This document shows positions 43,686 through 53,044 of a stretch of DNA of 64,000 nt, piece after piece. The position numbers and the translations under genes are program-made. The stretch spans positions 46,300 to 110,299 of the forward strand of contig JAGAQG010000063.1 in NCBI GenBank assembly GCA_017622875.1, read 5' to 3'. The notes below the pieces were generated by a model. The model was not told the origin of the DNA. It searched no databases and saw only the letters and a program-made list of their open reading frames with translations. Position 1 is the stretch's first letter; each line of letters opens with the position of its first letter. The DNA comes from Lachnospiraceae bacterium. GTDB lineage: Bacteria; Bacillota; Clostridia; Lachnospirales; Lachnospiraceae.

Positions 43686-44759
43686 TTAATATACTTTATA
43701 TTTTTCTGTTCCTTTCAGGATAGGGAGTACACCAGCAGTAAGTGCGCCAAGTTCATCTTCGCCTGGATACACATAAACTTTACCAAGTCTGGTAATACGT
43801 TCTTTGATCTTTGAAGTAATGAGTTCTGAATAAGCCAGTCCGCCTGTCAAAATGATTCCATCGACTTCACAATTTAATACAGCAGCTTTGGCGCAAATAT
43901 CAGAAGCAACCTGATAGGTAAGTGCGTTGATGATTAAAGCAGCTTTTTCATCTCCGTTTTGCGCATTGGCAGTAACTTCAATCATATCTGTGGTTCCAAG
44001 ATAAGCTTTGATACCTCCATTGCTGTGGATTTTAGCCAACATTTCTTTTTCGGTATATTTACCGCTAAAGCACATTCTGATCAAATCTTCTGCCGGCAAT
44101 GAACCCGGTCTGTTTGGGGAGAAAGGCCCCTCGCCAGTAACACCATTGGTTGTATCAACAATTCGTCCTTTTCTGTGAGCACTGACAGTTGTACCGCCTC
44201 CCATATGAGCAACAATGTAATTGCCCTGTGTATAGGAAATTCCCTGTTCTGCAGCGCATTTTTTAGCCATGGCTTTGGCATTTAAACAATGGAACTGAGA
44301 GGTGCGTTCAATTTCCGGAAGTCCTGAAATTCTCACAAAGTCTAAAAGTTCGTCAGTAACCGTTGCATCACAGATGAATGCAGGAATGTCATATTTTTTT
44401 GCAATTTCGTGAGCAATTAAACCGCCCAGAGCTGAGGCGTGGCGTAAAGCAGATGGTTTTTCCAGATCGCTTAACATGTTTTCATTTACTAAATAAGCAC
44501 CGGATTCGATTGGTCTTAAAAGTCCGCCGCGTCCTACGACTGCATCCAATTTGCTGCAGTCAATGGAATGACTGGATAAAAACTCCAGAATGTCGTTGGC
44601 ACGAAATTCCTTCTGATCCAGTATGGAATCATATTTTTCGATTTCAGCTTCATCGTAGCGTAAGGTAATAGATGTAAGTTCTACATGATCTTCGTAAACA
44701 GCAGCTTTTGTAGATGTAGAACCTGGGTTAATGGCTAATATCAAGTGTTTTTTTGTCAT
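43686..44759 (-). CDS. buk: Butyrate kinase
   Basis: ASKHA kinase of 357 residues making butyryl phosphate and ADP interconvert with butyrate and ATP. Motifs: LAINPGSTSTKAAVYE at the N-terminus, VVGRGGLLRPIESG, VAHMGGGTTVSAHRKGRIVD (acetokinase family phosphate site), and DGIILTGGLAYS. The buk-type GRGG sequence separates it from acetate kinase. Divergent from a phosphotransacetylase-family gene, as ptb and buk often are. Branched acyl substrates are possible. Confidence 0.9.
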   Translation of the reverse strand: MTKKHLILAINPGSTSTKAAVYEDHVELTSITLRYDEAEIEKYDSILDQKEFRANDILEFLSSHSIDCSKLDAVVGRGGLLRPIESGAYLVNENMLSDLEKPSALRHASALGGLIAHEIAKKYDIPAFICDATVTDELLDFVRISGLPEIERTSQFHCLNAKAMAKKCAAEQGISYTQGNYIVAHMGGGTTVSAHRKGRIVDTTNGVTGEGPFSPNRPGSLPAEDLIRMCFSGKYTEKEMLAKIHSNGGIKAYLGTTDMIEVTANAQNGDEKAALIINALTYQVASDICAKAAVLNCEVDGIILTGGLAYSELITSKIKERITRLGKVYVYPGEDELGALTAGVLPILKGTEKYKVY

Positions 44760-44903
44760 GTAAAATTCCCCCTGTAGTTTTTATTAAAATTATAGGAAAA
44801 GGTGCAGGGAATTACGGCAACACAAATAGAGAAAGTGTATTTAAAAAAAGTTAAAAAAAATTATACAATTTAAGAAAATTGAGAAATCAGGGGGATTCCA
44901 ACT

Positions 44904-45908
44904 ATGAGCTTTATCAAAGAATTAGATGAAAAATTGGTCGGAAAAAGCATCAAAATCGTATTTCCGGAAGGGACAGAACCAAGAGTATTAAAAGGCATTG
45001 AATTAATGGGCGGAAAATCATTTATAAAACCAATTTTACTTGGTGATGAGAATGAAATTCTTGAGGTTGCAAAAAAACATCAGATTCATCTTCCGGATGT
45101 AACAATCGTGAAACCGGGCGATAATGAGCTGCATGACAAATACGCAGAAAGATTGTATGAAGAAAAAGTAATTCCAAATGCTATGGTGGCAAAAGCACTG
45201 CTGAAAAGCCCGAACAATTTAGCTTCAGCAATGGTACGCTTTGGAGATGCAGACACTTTAATTTCAGGTATCGTAACTGCAACATCAGAGGTAATTGCGG
45301 CGAATAAGCTGATTTTAGAATTTAAGGAAGGCTGTAAAATCTGCTCCAGTGTACTGGTTCAGGATTGTCCGCATTTCCATGGTGAAGACGGACATGTAGT
45401 GATCTTATCAGACCCGGCGATTAACATTGAACCAACAGAAGAAGAATTGGCAGAAATTGCTGTTGAAACCTCAAAAACTGCGAAGTTTTTATTGGGAAGA
45501 GAACCTAGAGTTGCCATGCTTTCTTTCTCAACTTACGGAAGTGCAGCACATGAAAAAATTACAAAGGTAAGAAATGCTCTTGAAATTGTAAAGACTCAGA
45601 TGCCGGATCTTTTAATCGATGGAGAACTTCAATTGGATGCAGCTGTTTCTCCAAGTGTAGCAAAGACAAAATTGAAAAACAGAGACAGTGCTGTTGCAGG
45701 CAGAGCCAATACACTGATTTTCCCGGAACTGAACTCTGCGAATATTGGATGTAAAATTATGAACTGTTTCGGAGATGCGCTTTCCCTTGGAGCGATTGTG
45801 CAGGGACTCAAAAAACCTATTTGTGATACATCAAGAGGAGCAAAACCGGAAGAAATTTGTGATATTGCATCGATTATGGCAACAATCGTATTAAATTATA
45901 CAGAATAG
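44904..45908 (+). CDS. Phosphate acyltransferase (Pta/Ptb family), copy 1
   Basis: A 334-residue PTA_PTB enzyme that swaps CoA and phosphate on an acyl group: IVFPEGTEPRVLKG, DTLISGIVTATSEV, FSTYGSAAHEKITKVRNA, GELQLDAAV, NTLIFPELNSANIGCK. The start-up hairpin and the buk gene lie behind it. Whether acetyl- or butyryl-CoA is preferred cannot be told; the buk neighbour hints at butyryl. Confidence 0.85.
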   Translation: MSFIKELDEKLVGKSIKIVFPEGTEPRVLKGIELMGGKSFIKPILLGDENEILEVAKKHQIHLPDVTIVKPGDNELHDKYAERLYEEKVIPNAMVAKALLKSPNNLASAMVRFGDADTLISGIVTATSEVIAANKLILEFKEGCKICSSVLVQDCPHFHGEDGHVVILSDPAINIEPTEEELAEIAVETSKTAKFLLGREPRVAMLSFSTYGSAAHEKITKVRNALEIVKTQMPDLLIDGELQLDAAVSPSVAKTKLKNRDSAVAGRANTLIFPELNSANIGCKIMNCFGDALSLGAIVQGLKKPICDTSRGAKPEEICDIASIMATIVLNYTE

Positions 45909-45924
45909 TGTGTCGGTATTATAT

Positions 45925-45965
45925 AAGAGCCGCTGAGTGAAAATCACTCAGCGGCTCTTGCGCTT
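45925..45965. terminator. Bidirectional terminator between the two Pta-family genes
   Basis: AAGAGCCGCTGAGTGA and TCACTCAGCGGCTCTT form a perfect 16-bp stem with loop AAA, between convergent genes. Confidence 0.88.
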
Positions 45966-45986
45966 TGGATGACTAAAACATTCTAT

Positions 45987-46979
45987 TTAACTGTTTGCGG
46001 CAATGGATGCCATGATAACGATCATGTTTGCAGCATCCTGGGCTGTACAACCTCTGGATAAATCACAGATCGGTTTTCTGAAGCCCTGTACAACTGCGTT
46101 ATTTGTAGTTGCACCTGCAATTCGTTCAATTGTTTTATAGCAGATGTTGCCTACATTTAAATCTGGGAAGATCAGGATGTTAGCCTGTCCTGCAACTTCT
46201 GATGGACGTTTGAGCTTTGTTGCTGCGATTTCCGGAATGATGGCAGTATCCAACTGGAATTCACCGTCAATTTTTAAGTCCGGAGCTTTTTCCTGCGCCA
46301 GTTTTGTTGCATTCTGCATTTTTGTTACTTTCTCATGGCTTGCACTTCCGGCAGTAGAGAAAGAAAGCATGGCAACTTTTGGTTCCCAGCCAAGAAGTTT
46401 TGCGCTGTTTCTGGCAGTCATAACTGCCATATCAGCAAGTTCTTCTTCTGTTGGATCGATGGTAACCTCTGTATCACATACAACAAGTACACTTCCGGAT
46501 GGACCATTGAAGTGAGGAATGTCATATACGCAAAATGCGGAAAGACTTTCAACCTCAGGGTCACGTCTCTGAATCAATTTATGTGCAGCGATTACTTCGC
46601 CGGTAGAAGTGACTGCACCGGAAACCAATGTATCAGCAAAGTCATATTCTAACATTGCAGCCCCTAAGTTGTTAGGGTTTGATAAAAGCTTTTTGATCAC
46701 CGCGATAGGAAGCGGTTTCTTTTCTGCAAATTTTGCAGCAAATTCATCCAGTAACTCTGTGGTTTCCGGATCAATGAGAGTAAGACCTTCCAGGCTTAAA
46801 CCTTCAGCTTCTGCTGTAGCCTGGATTTTTTCAGGTTTACCAATGACAAAAGGTGTGATATAGCCGTGGCTGTAGATGTCAACAACTGCTTTTAATACCT
46901 TCGGATTGTCTCCTTCAGGAAAAGCAACACGGATATTTTTGCCTTTTAATTTACTTTCTAATTTTTCTATAAGATTCAT
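45987..46979 (-). CDS. Phosphate acyltransferase (Pta/Ptb family), copy 2
   Basis: A 330-residue paralogue of the convergent gene (VAFPEGDNPKVLKA, DTLVSGAVTSTGEV, FSTAGSASHEKVTKMQNA, GEFQLDTAI, NILIFPDLNVGNICYK). It lies 34 bases behind the anion transporter gene on the same strand, so it may belong to the TetR-transporter operon and act on an acyl-CoA made from the imported anion. That is inference. Confidence 0.85.
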   Translation of the reverse strand: MNLIEKLESKLKGKNIRVAFPEGDNPKVLKAVVDIYSHGYITPFVIGKPEKIQATAEAEGLSLEGLTLIDPETTELLDEFAAKFAEKKPLPIAVIKKLLSNPNNLGAAMLEYDFADTLVSGAVTSTGEVIAAHKLIQRRDPEVESLSAFCVYDIPHFNGPSGSVLVVCDTEVTIDPTEEELADMAVMTARNSAKLLGWEPKVAMLSFSTAGSASHEKVTKMQNATKLAQEKAPDLKIDGEFQLDTAIIPEIAATKLKRPSEVAGQANILIFPDLNVGNICYKTIERIAGATTNNAVVQGFRKPICDLSRGCTAQDAANMIVIMASIAANS

Positions 46980-47013
46980 GGAGTTGTATTCCCTTTCCTA
47001 TATTAATTATGAA

Positions 47014-48474
47014 TTAGCAAGCAAATGCCTGTGTAAGAGGCAGGAAAATGAAGATACAGAAGAGTGCTGCCAGAATAAAGATCGGAATACCGAGTTTATA
47101 GAACATCTTCTTATCATCTAAGTGGCCTGAACCAAAGAATAATGGTGCTGTACTGCAGGAACTTGGCAGAAGGAACGCTACGTTTGCAGTTAAAAGTAAA
47201 GCGATTCCGAATGCCGGAATGTTAAATGTTCCGCCGGCTGCATTTAATGAAACCATGATTGGAACAAGAATCTGCCAGATTACCATTAATGTAATAAAGT
47301 TGGTAACAGCCTGTGTTGCAATGATTGTGATTAATATTGCAATTCCCAGTAAAACTGCCGGTGGCAATGTCTGGGCTATTGGAGCCAGCATTGTTCCGAG
47401 CCATACAGAAACACCTGTGTTTTCTGCTGTTAAAACACCTGAGAGTGCCATCATACCGGCTAAGAACAGACATGCACCCCAAGGTACAGACGGAAGGCCT
47501 GATTTAATATCATAGATTGGTTTATCATCAATATGAATGATATTTAACAGAACGATTGCAACCATACATGGTACACAGGTACCCCATCCTGAAACCATAG
47601 CGGCAAATTCCGGGGAAAACGGTTTAAATAAGTCGCCGCCAAGCCAGAAAATAACTGTCAGAACAAATGCTGTTAAAACAATTTTTCCTTGTTTGGTCAT
47701 TGGCTGGTGAGTTGCACGTTCTTCTGCTAATTTTGCAGAGTATTTATTAAATTCCTTGAAATCATCTTTGATAACAACGTTGATCACCAAAAGGATAATA
47801 GCATAAATACACAAGTTAAATAAAATTCCCCAGAAGGTGTAAGCAGCCATAGATACTGTAAATCCGGCAGCCTGAATTAAGTTAAATAAAATCAGAACCT
47901 GTGGATGTGAGAATGGCGTACTAACTTCTGCGACAATACCGATAACCATGATACCCAGTGCAATGCTGATGCCAAATGGTGATTTCTTTTCATATCCAAT
48001 TTCATCACAAATTGCGGCAAGCCAGCTTAAGTACATAACTACGATTGGTACAGAGGAAATGAAAAATGTAAAAAACATGGCAGAACCAATAAAGGCTGCA
48101 ATAAAAATTCTAGGGTGCCCTTCTAAAAATTTTCTTGTAACCATCCAGTGAGATATATTGGTCAGTACCCCCGTTTTTAACAGTGCATCTCCTAACAGTG
48201 CACAGGTAACAACGAAAACGACGTTAACATTTCCGAAGTTGGCTGGAATGATTCCGGCTGCAGTGTTAAGACCGGCAATAATGGCTAATGGGAAAACAAG
48301 GATGGAGGCCCAAATCTGTTCGTTGGCAACCCACAGATACACAATTGCGACGAAAGTGGCAATTGCATAGACTCCAAGCTCAGTAAGTCCGTTACCAGCC
48401 GGTAAAAACAGTGCAATCAAAAGATAAAGAACTGCCGAAATCAGTAAATTTCGATAACATTTCTTTGCTTGCAT
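47014..48474 (-). CDS. DASS/SLC13-family anion:sodium symporter
   Basis: A 486-residue membrane protein with about 11-12 hydrophobic segments and DASS hallmarks (LPLAIIAGLNTAAGIIPANFGNVN hairpin region, then AFLLPSSCSTAPLFFGSG near the C-terminus in the Na+/anion site position). DASS transporters import dicarboxylates, tricarboxylates or sulfate. Next to a TetR gene (28 bases) and a Pta paralogue. Substrate unknown. Confidence 0.85.
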   Translation of the reverse strand: MQAKKCYRNLLISAVLYLLIALFLPAGNGLTELGVYAIATFVAIVYLWVANEQIWASILVFPLAIIAGLNTAAGIIPANFGNVNVVFVVTCALLGDALLKTGVLTNISHWMVTRKFLEGHPRIFIAAFIGSAMFFTFFISSVPIVVMYLSWLAAICDEIGYEKKSPFGISIALGIMVIGIVAEVSTPFSHPQVLILFNLIQAAGFTVSMAAYTFWGILFNLCIYAIILLVINVVIKDDFKEFNKYSAKLAEERATHQPMTKQGKIVLTAFVLTVIFWLGGDLFKPFSPEFAAMVSGWGTCVPCMVAIVLLNIIHIDDKPIYDIKSGLPSVPWGACLFLAGMMALSGVLTAENTGVSVWLGTMLAPIAQTLPPAVLLGIAILITIIATQAVTNFITLMVIWQILVPIMVSLNAAGGTFNIPAFGIALLLTANVAFLLPSSCSTAPLFFGSGHLDDKKMFYKLGIPIFILAALFCIFIFLPLTQAFAC

Positions 48475-48502
48475 AATTTTCTCCCTTTATTTCTTTACGT
48501 AT

Positions 48503-49069
48503 TTATGATTCATGGATATTTTTCAGCTCCTCTTCGAGGACCTTAATGCAGGCATCCTCAAGTTTTGTAATAAGTTCGGAAAGTTTTTTGTTGCTGAAAT
48601 GATATCCCTGATCAGACAAGGTTTTCATAAGATGCAGTTTCCCATGATTCACAAAACTGCCCACCAACAGCATCAGTTCATACTGTTTGCTGCTGTCAAT
48701 TTTTAAAGAACCGGTTAAAAACTTAAAACGTTCCCTAAGAACTTTCAGGCTTTTTACCTGGTAATATTCTTCACCATATTTTCCAAGAAGAATAGAAATT
48801 GCCTCACGGTTGGAAATCAATGTGCCAAGGGTCTTAATGTGTACATCTTTACCAAGGCGCAGGGCAGGCTGGACATTATCCAAAATGTCATTTTCTATCT
48901 GCTCTACAACATCATAAACAGAAGTATAATATTTATAGAAAGTAGTTCTGTGGATGTTCAGGGCAGTCGTAATCTGAGTGACTTTGATGGAATGTAATGG
49001 CTGCTCTCTTAAAAAAATAAGTGTCTGGTTACGAATTTCAATCTCTGTTTTTGAACGAAAACGTGTCAT
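48503..49069 (-). CDS. TetR-family transcriptional regulator
   Basis: A 188-residue regulator: HTH at SIKVTQITTALNIHRTTFYKYYTS, then a helical ligand domain. It is divergent from the thiolase operon with a 213-base gap and upstream of the anion transporter in the same operon, so it probably controls both sides. The effector may be an acyl-CoA or a transported anion. Confidence 0.85.
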   Translation of the reverse strand: MTRFRSKTEIEIRNQTLIFLREQPLHSIKVTQITTALNIHRTTFYKYYTSVYDVVEQIENDILDNVQPALRLGKDVHIKTLGTLISNREAISILLGKYGEEYYQVKSLKVLRERFKFLTGSLKIDSSKQYELMLLVGSFVNHGKLHLMKTLSDQGYHFSNKKLSELITKLEDACIKVLEEELKNIHES

Positions 49070-49282
49070 ATTTTGTCACTCCTCTGTACTTTGGGAAAAT
49101 AAATAGAATTTCTTGTCATATTTTACTGAAATTATACGAAAAAAACAGATGTTTTGCAAAGAATTAGCCAAATTATAGGTCTACAGTTTTCGGCAAAATG
49201 TAGTTTTGAATTCTGTCGTTTTTTGCTAGCGTGTAGGATGTAATAAGTTTCGGAAAACAATATTTTGAAAGGAGATTATGCG

Positions 49283-50560
49283 ATGTATAACAAAGTAGGC
49301 AAATTTGCCAGAAGAGTCTTTATCGCAGGAGTGGGATGTACCGCATTTGGGAACACCCTGGAGAATCCGGAAACAGTCGGAACCACAGAAGGTGATCTGA
49401 TTGCAGAAGCAGTAGCGGAAGCTATGGATGATTGTGGAATTTACGGACCGGAAATCCAGGCATTTTATAAAGGACAGGTTCTCTCAGATCCTACTTCAGA
49501 TCTTGTAACTCCGGCTTCCCCATTCGGAAAATGGATTGGAATGAATGGAAAGCAGAGTGTGAGTAATGACGAAGGATGTGCGACAGGATATATTACTCTT
49601 GATCTTGCATGCACAGATATTGCCAGTGGAAAACATGATATTGTTTTGGCAGTAGGTGTGGAAATGGCACAGAGTAAGCCGATTCCGGATGTGTCAGGTG
49701 CGTTCCGTCAGCCAATCGGCGACACTGCAATGCGTATTGGACCAATGATCGAAGATCGTGCTTATACAAGATGGTTTGGCGGCAGAGTAGGTATGGATGC
49801 ATATCCGTCACAGTATAGAAAGAGATATGGTCTTTCGGCAGAAGAAATGGATAAAACATTAAACTGTCTAATCGCAAATTCCAGAAAAAATGCAGCTGGA
49901 AATCCTAGAGCAATTTATAAAGAAACAATGGAAGCTACAGCGAAAAAAGCAGGATATGATGATGTAGAAAAATTCCTAAAATCTGTATTCAATCCAAAAT
50001 TATCTGAATACATCAGAAAATATGGAATGGAAGCCAGAACAGAAGGCGCGGCAGCAGCGATCGTGGTTTCTGAAGAAATTGCAGAAAAATTAAAAGAAAA
50101 AGGTGTAAAGGTTATCGAAGTTTTATGCTGCACCGCAGCTACAGCTGAAATCAGCACACCAAATATTGAAGAAGTTGTGACAAAAGAAGTTTTGGAAGAA
50201 GCCTATGCAATCACAGGTCTTTCAGGAAAAGATATTGATCTTTTGATGACAAATGACTTCCGTATTCCATCACAGCTTTTGACAATGGAACTTGCAGGAT
50301 ACGTACCTGAGGGAGAAGGCTGGAAAATCATCTGTGAAGGTGAAACAACCTATGATGGAAAATATCCGGTAAATGTAAATGGTGGACGTTGTCACTTTGG
50401 TCATGCATATGGAGCATCAGGACTTGCGGATATCTACGAAGCAGTCAAACAGATGCGTGGAGAATCCGAAGGAAATCAGATGGCAAAATTACCAGAAACA
50501 GTATTAATCAGAGGTTTTGGTGGCGGTCAGAACGCTACAGCTGCTATTTTTAAGGCATAA
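49283..50560 (+). CDS. Thiolase-superfamily protein (SCP-x / PhlC-like), copy 1
   Basis: A 425-residue condensing-enzyme fold. Nucleophile region DEGCATGYITLDLA with Cys99; GHAYGASG with the catalytic His; the C-terminal RGFGGGQNATAAIF lacks the second Cys of classical thiolases. This matches PhlC/Ltp2-like enzymes that work with a DUF35 partner. The start at 49283 fits an AAAGGAG site and matches its paralogue; an in-frame TTG lies 18 bases earlier. Reaction (acyl transfer, condensation or retro-aldol) unknown. Confidence 0.87.
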   Translation: MYNKVGKFARRVFIAGVGCTAFGNTLENPETVGTTEGDLIAEAVAEAMDDCGIYGPEIQAFYKGQVLSDPTSDLVTPASPFGKWIGMNGKQSVSNDEGCATGYITLDLACTDIASGKHDIVLAVGVEMAQSKPIPDVSGAFRQPIGDTAMRIGPMIEDRAYTRWFGGRVGMDAYPSQYRKRYGLSAEEMDKTLNCLIANSRKNAAGNPRAIYKETMEATAKKAGYDDVEKFLKSVFNPKLSEYIRKYGMEARTEGAAAAIVVSEEIAEKLKEKGVKVIEVLCCTAATAEISTPNIEEVVTKEVLEEAYAITGLSGKDIDLLMTNDFRIPSQLLTMELAGYVPEGEGWKIICEGETTYDGKYPVNVNGGRCHFGHAYGASGLADIYEAVKQMRGESEGNQMAKLPETVLIRGFGGGQNATAAIFKA

Positions 50561-50572
50561 GGGGGAATAGAA

Positions 50573-51025
50573 ATGAAAAAATATGAACTTTTTGTAAAAA
50601 AATGGTACGAAAATCTCGAAGAAGGAAAAATCACTGCCGTAAAATGTAATGAATGTGGAACTGTTGAATTTCCACCAGTATATGTTTGTCGTGACTGCTC
50701 CGGTACAGATATGGAATGGATTGAAATTTCCGGTAATGCAAAAATCCTTGATATCATGGATGTAAAGTATATGTCTTCTTCTATCAGTGTTTCCGAAATG
50801 CAGGGTTCCACAGGCGGCACCTCGAATGGAGTATCTAAAGAAGACAGCAGACCGGCAGTGATTCAGCTGGAAGAAGGTCCGATGTTAAATACCAGAATTT
50901 ACGGTGTAAATTCTACAAACAAAGAAGAATTATGGGAAAAGCTTCCATTAGACTGTAAAGCATTCATTGTTCAGAAGGATGGATTTAAGACAGTTGGCTT
51001 TATGTATGAAGGGGAGGAAGAGTAA
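50573..51025 (+). CDS. DUF35 zinc-ribbon/OB-fold protein, copy 1
   Basis: A 150-residue partner protein: an N-terminal helix, a zinc ribbon with Cys25, Cys28, Cys39 and Cys42 (CNECG...CRDC), then an OB-like domain to the end (RIYGVNSTNKEELWEKLPLDCKAF). DUF35 proteins bind thiolase-fold enzymes and channel the acyl-CoA. Twelve bases after thiolase 1; its stop overlaps thiolase 2 (TAATG). Confidence 0.88.
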   Translation: MKKYELFVKKWYENLEEGKITAVKCNECGTVEFPPVYVCRDCSGTDMEWIEISGNAKILDIMDVKYMSSSISVSEMQGSTGGTSNGVSKEDSRPAVIQLEEGPMLNTRIYGVNSTNKEELWEKLPLDCKAFIVQKDGFKTVGFMYEGEEE

Positions 51026-52293
51026 TGTATAGCAAAGTTGGCAATTATCAGAGAAAAGTTTACATTGCAGGTGTTGGCTGTACAAGATTCTGCGATATTC
51101 TTGACACCCCTGGTGTAACCGGAGTTACAGAAGGTGAGCTTTTTGCGCAGGCTGCAATCGATGCAATGGAAGATGCCGGAATTAAGGCAAAAGATATTAA
51201 TGCGCTGATTCATGGGCAGTTATGGAGTGCCATTGAATCTGACTATCTTACTTGTGGTGCACAGATGAATAAATGGGTTGGTATGAATGGCAAACCTAGT
51301 ATGCATCATGATGAAGGCTGTGCAACAGGTTATGTATCCGTAGAACTGGCAGCACAGATGGTTGCATCAGGTAAATATGACATTGTACTTGCCGGTGGTG
51401 TGGAATGTGCAAACAGTCATCCGATTGAAGGAAAACCGGCTCATATGAGAAGACCTATGGGTGCAGATGCCATGGCAATGGGTCCAATGTTAGATGAAAA
51501 TGTTTATACAAGACATTTTGGCGGACGTATGGGTATGGATGCATTCCCATCACAGTACCGATTAAGAAATGGTCTCTCTATTGAAGAAATGGATGATACG
51601 TTAAACGCAATTCAGATTGCAGCAAGACGTAACTCAGCAGGAAATCCAAGAGCATATTTCCAGGAAGATCTGGAAACATTTGCAAAAAAACTTGGAATGT
51701 CTGATATGAACAAATTTATGAAATCTGTATTTAATCCAAAGGTTTCAGAATATATCAGAAAATTCGGTATGGAGCTTCGTACAGAGGGTGCGGCAGCAGC
51801 GATCGTGTGTTCAGAAGAAGTGGCAAAATCATTAAAGAAAATGCCAATCGAAATTCTTGCATGTACAGGTGCGACTGCAGAAATGGGTACACCAAACGTA
51901 GAAGAGATTACAACCAAAGAAGCAATTGAAGAACTTTATGCTATAACAGGTTTATGTGGAGATGATATTGATCTTTTAATGACAAATGACTTCCGTATTC
52001 CATCACAGCTCTTAACAGCTGAAATTGCAGGCTATTATCCTGAAGGAGAAGGCTGGAAATGCTTCCTCAATGGAGACTCTGCATACGATGGAAGAAAACC
52101 AATCAACATTAATGGTGGCCGTTGTGCGTTTGGACATGCATATGCAGCATCCGGTCTGGCTGACGTTTTCGAAACTGTAAAACAGATGCGAGGAGAATCC
52201 GAAGGACATCAGCTTCCGGTTCCTCCAAAGACAGTTTTAGTCAGAGGCTTCGGTGGTGGTCAGAATGCGACTGCTATGATTCTGAAGGCATAA
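51025..52293 (+). CDS. Thiolase-superfamily protein (SCP-x / PhlC-like), copy 2
   Basis: A 422-residue paralogue of copy 1 with the same signatures (DEGCATGYVSVELA with Cys99, CAFGHAYAASG, RGFGGGQNATAMIL). The two differ throughout, so the duplication is old and both were kept, which suggests different substrates or a heteromeric complex. Translation is coupled to the DUF35 gene before it. Confidence 0.87.
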   Translation: MYSKVGNYQRKVYIAGVGCTRFCDILDTPGVTGVTEGELFAQAAIDAMEDAGIKAKDINALIHGQLWSAIESDYLTCGAQMNKWVGMNGKPSMHHDEGCATGYVSVELAAQMVASGKYDIVLAGGVECANSHPIEGKPAHMRRPMGADAMAMGPMLDENVYTRHFGGRMGMDAFPSQYRLRNGLSIEEMDDTLNAIQIAARRNSAGNPRAYFQEDLETFAKKLGMSDMNKFMKSVFNPKVSEYIRKFGMELRTEGAAAAIVCSEEVAKSLKKMPIEILACTGATAEMGTPNVEEITTKEAIEELYAITGLCGDDIDLLMTNDFRIPSQLLTAEIAGYYPEGEGWKCFLNGDSAYDGRKPININGGRCAFGHAYAASGLADVFETVKQMRGESEGHQLPVPPKTVLVRGFGGGQNATAMILKA

Positions 52294-52307
52294 GGAGGAG
52301 AAAGCGT

Positions 52308-52754
52308 ATGAAAAAGGTTGAAAGCAAAGTTGCCAGAAAATGGTATGAATACCTTGCAGAAGGTAAAATGATGGCTTTAAGATGTAAAGACTGTGGAACT
52401 TATCATTTCCCGGCATTCCCAATCTGCCATGGTTGTGGAAAACATGACATGGAATGGGTTGAAATTTCTGGAGATGCAGTGGTTACGGATTTGGCTGACG
52501 TAAAATTTATGTCCAGTGGTATTGATCTTAACAATCTTATGTCTGATGCACAGAAAACTACCGGTGTATCTAAAGCTGATAGCAGACCTTGTTCTATTTA
52601 GCTGAAAGAAGGTCCGGTATTCAACTGCCGTGTTTACGGAGTAAGCTCTGAAAATAAAGAAGAAGTATGGAATAAAATTCCATGCCCGGTAAAAGCATTT
52701 ATCGTTGATAAAGGCGATTTTAAAACAGTTGGATTTATGTATGATCCAGAATAA
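52308..52754 (+). pseudogene. DUF35 protein, copy 2, with in-frame amber codon
   Basis: A 149-codon frame like copy 1, with zinc ribbon Cys26, Cys29, Cys40 and Cys43. Codon 98 is TAG (52599-52601); downstream in the same frame it continues LKEGPVFNCRVYGVSSENKEEVWNKIP... to TAA at 52754, matching copy 1 to its end. Copy 1 has CAG (Gln) at the aligned position, so a single C-to-T change would explain it. The product would otherwise lack most of the OB domain. Recent nonsense mutation, sequencing error or suppression are possible. Confidence 0.8.
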
Positions 52755-52777
52755 AGAATGATCAGGAGGATTAGAAT

Positions 52778-53017
52778 ATGAGAACAGAAATTGAAACACA
52801 GGTATGTTTTGTAGTAGGAATGATGGTTAACAAAGATCCTGAAACACTTAGCAAGGATTCACAGTTTGGTACAGATGTGACTGTAGATTCTTTAAATGCG
52901 ATGATGATCTGCGCTGCATTAGAAGAAAAATATGCAAAAGCTCCATCTTTCACAGAGCTTTGTAACATGCATTCTATCGGAGAAATTGTTACATTTATCG
53001 AAGAAAACAACGCATAA
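52778..53017 (+). CDS. Acyl carrier protein-like protein
   Basis: A 79-residue helical protein with the phosphopantetheine site DSL (Ser38, TVDSLNAMMICAALEEKY) in the expected place, length typical of an ACP. Differs from a housekeeping ACP in its Met/Cys-rich helix. Follows the DUF35 genes in the thiolase operon, so the enzymes may act on an acyl-ACP. Confidence 0.8.
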   Translation: MRTEIETQVCFVVGMMVNKDPETLSKDSQFGTDVTVDSLNAMMICAALEEKYAKAPSFTELCNMHSIGEIVTFIEENNA

Positions 53018-53044
53018 TTTTTTAGTAAATAAGGGGGATAAAAC

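Noticed and set aside
52308-52754. Pyrrolysine at the TAG of the DUF35 gene
   Set aside because: No pyl genes or MttB/MtmB-type methylamine methyltransferase are visible, and TAG ends ordinary genes nearby; Gln-to-stop change is simpler.
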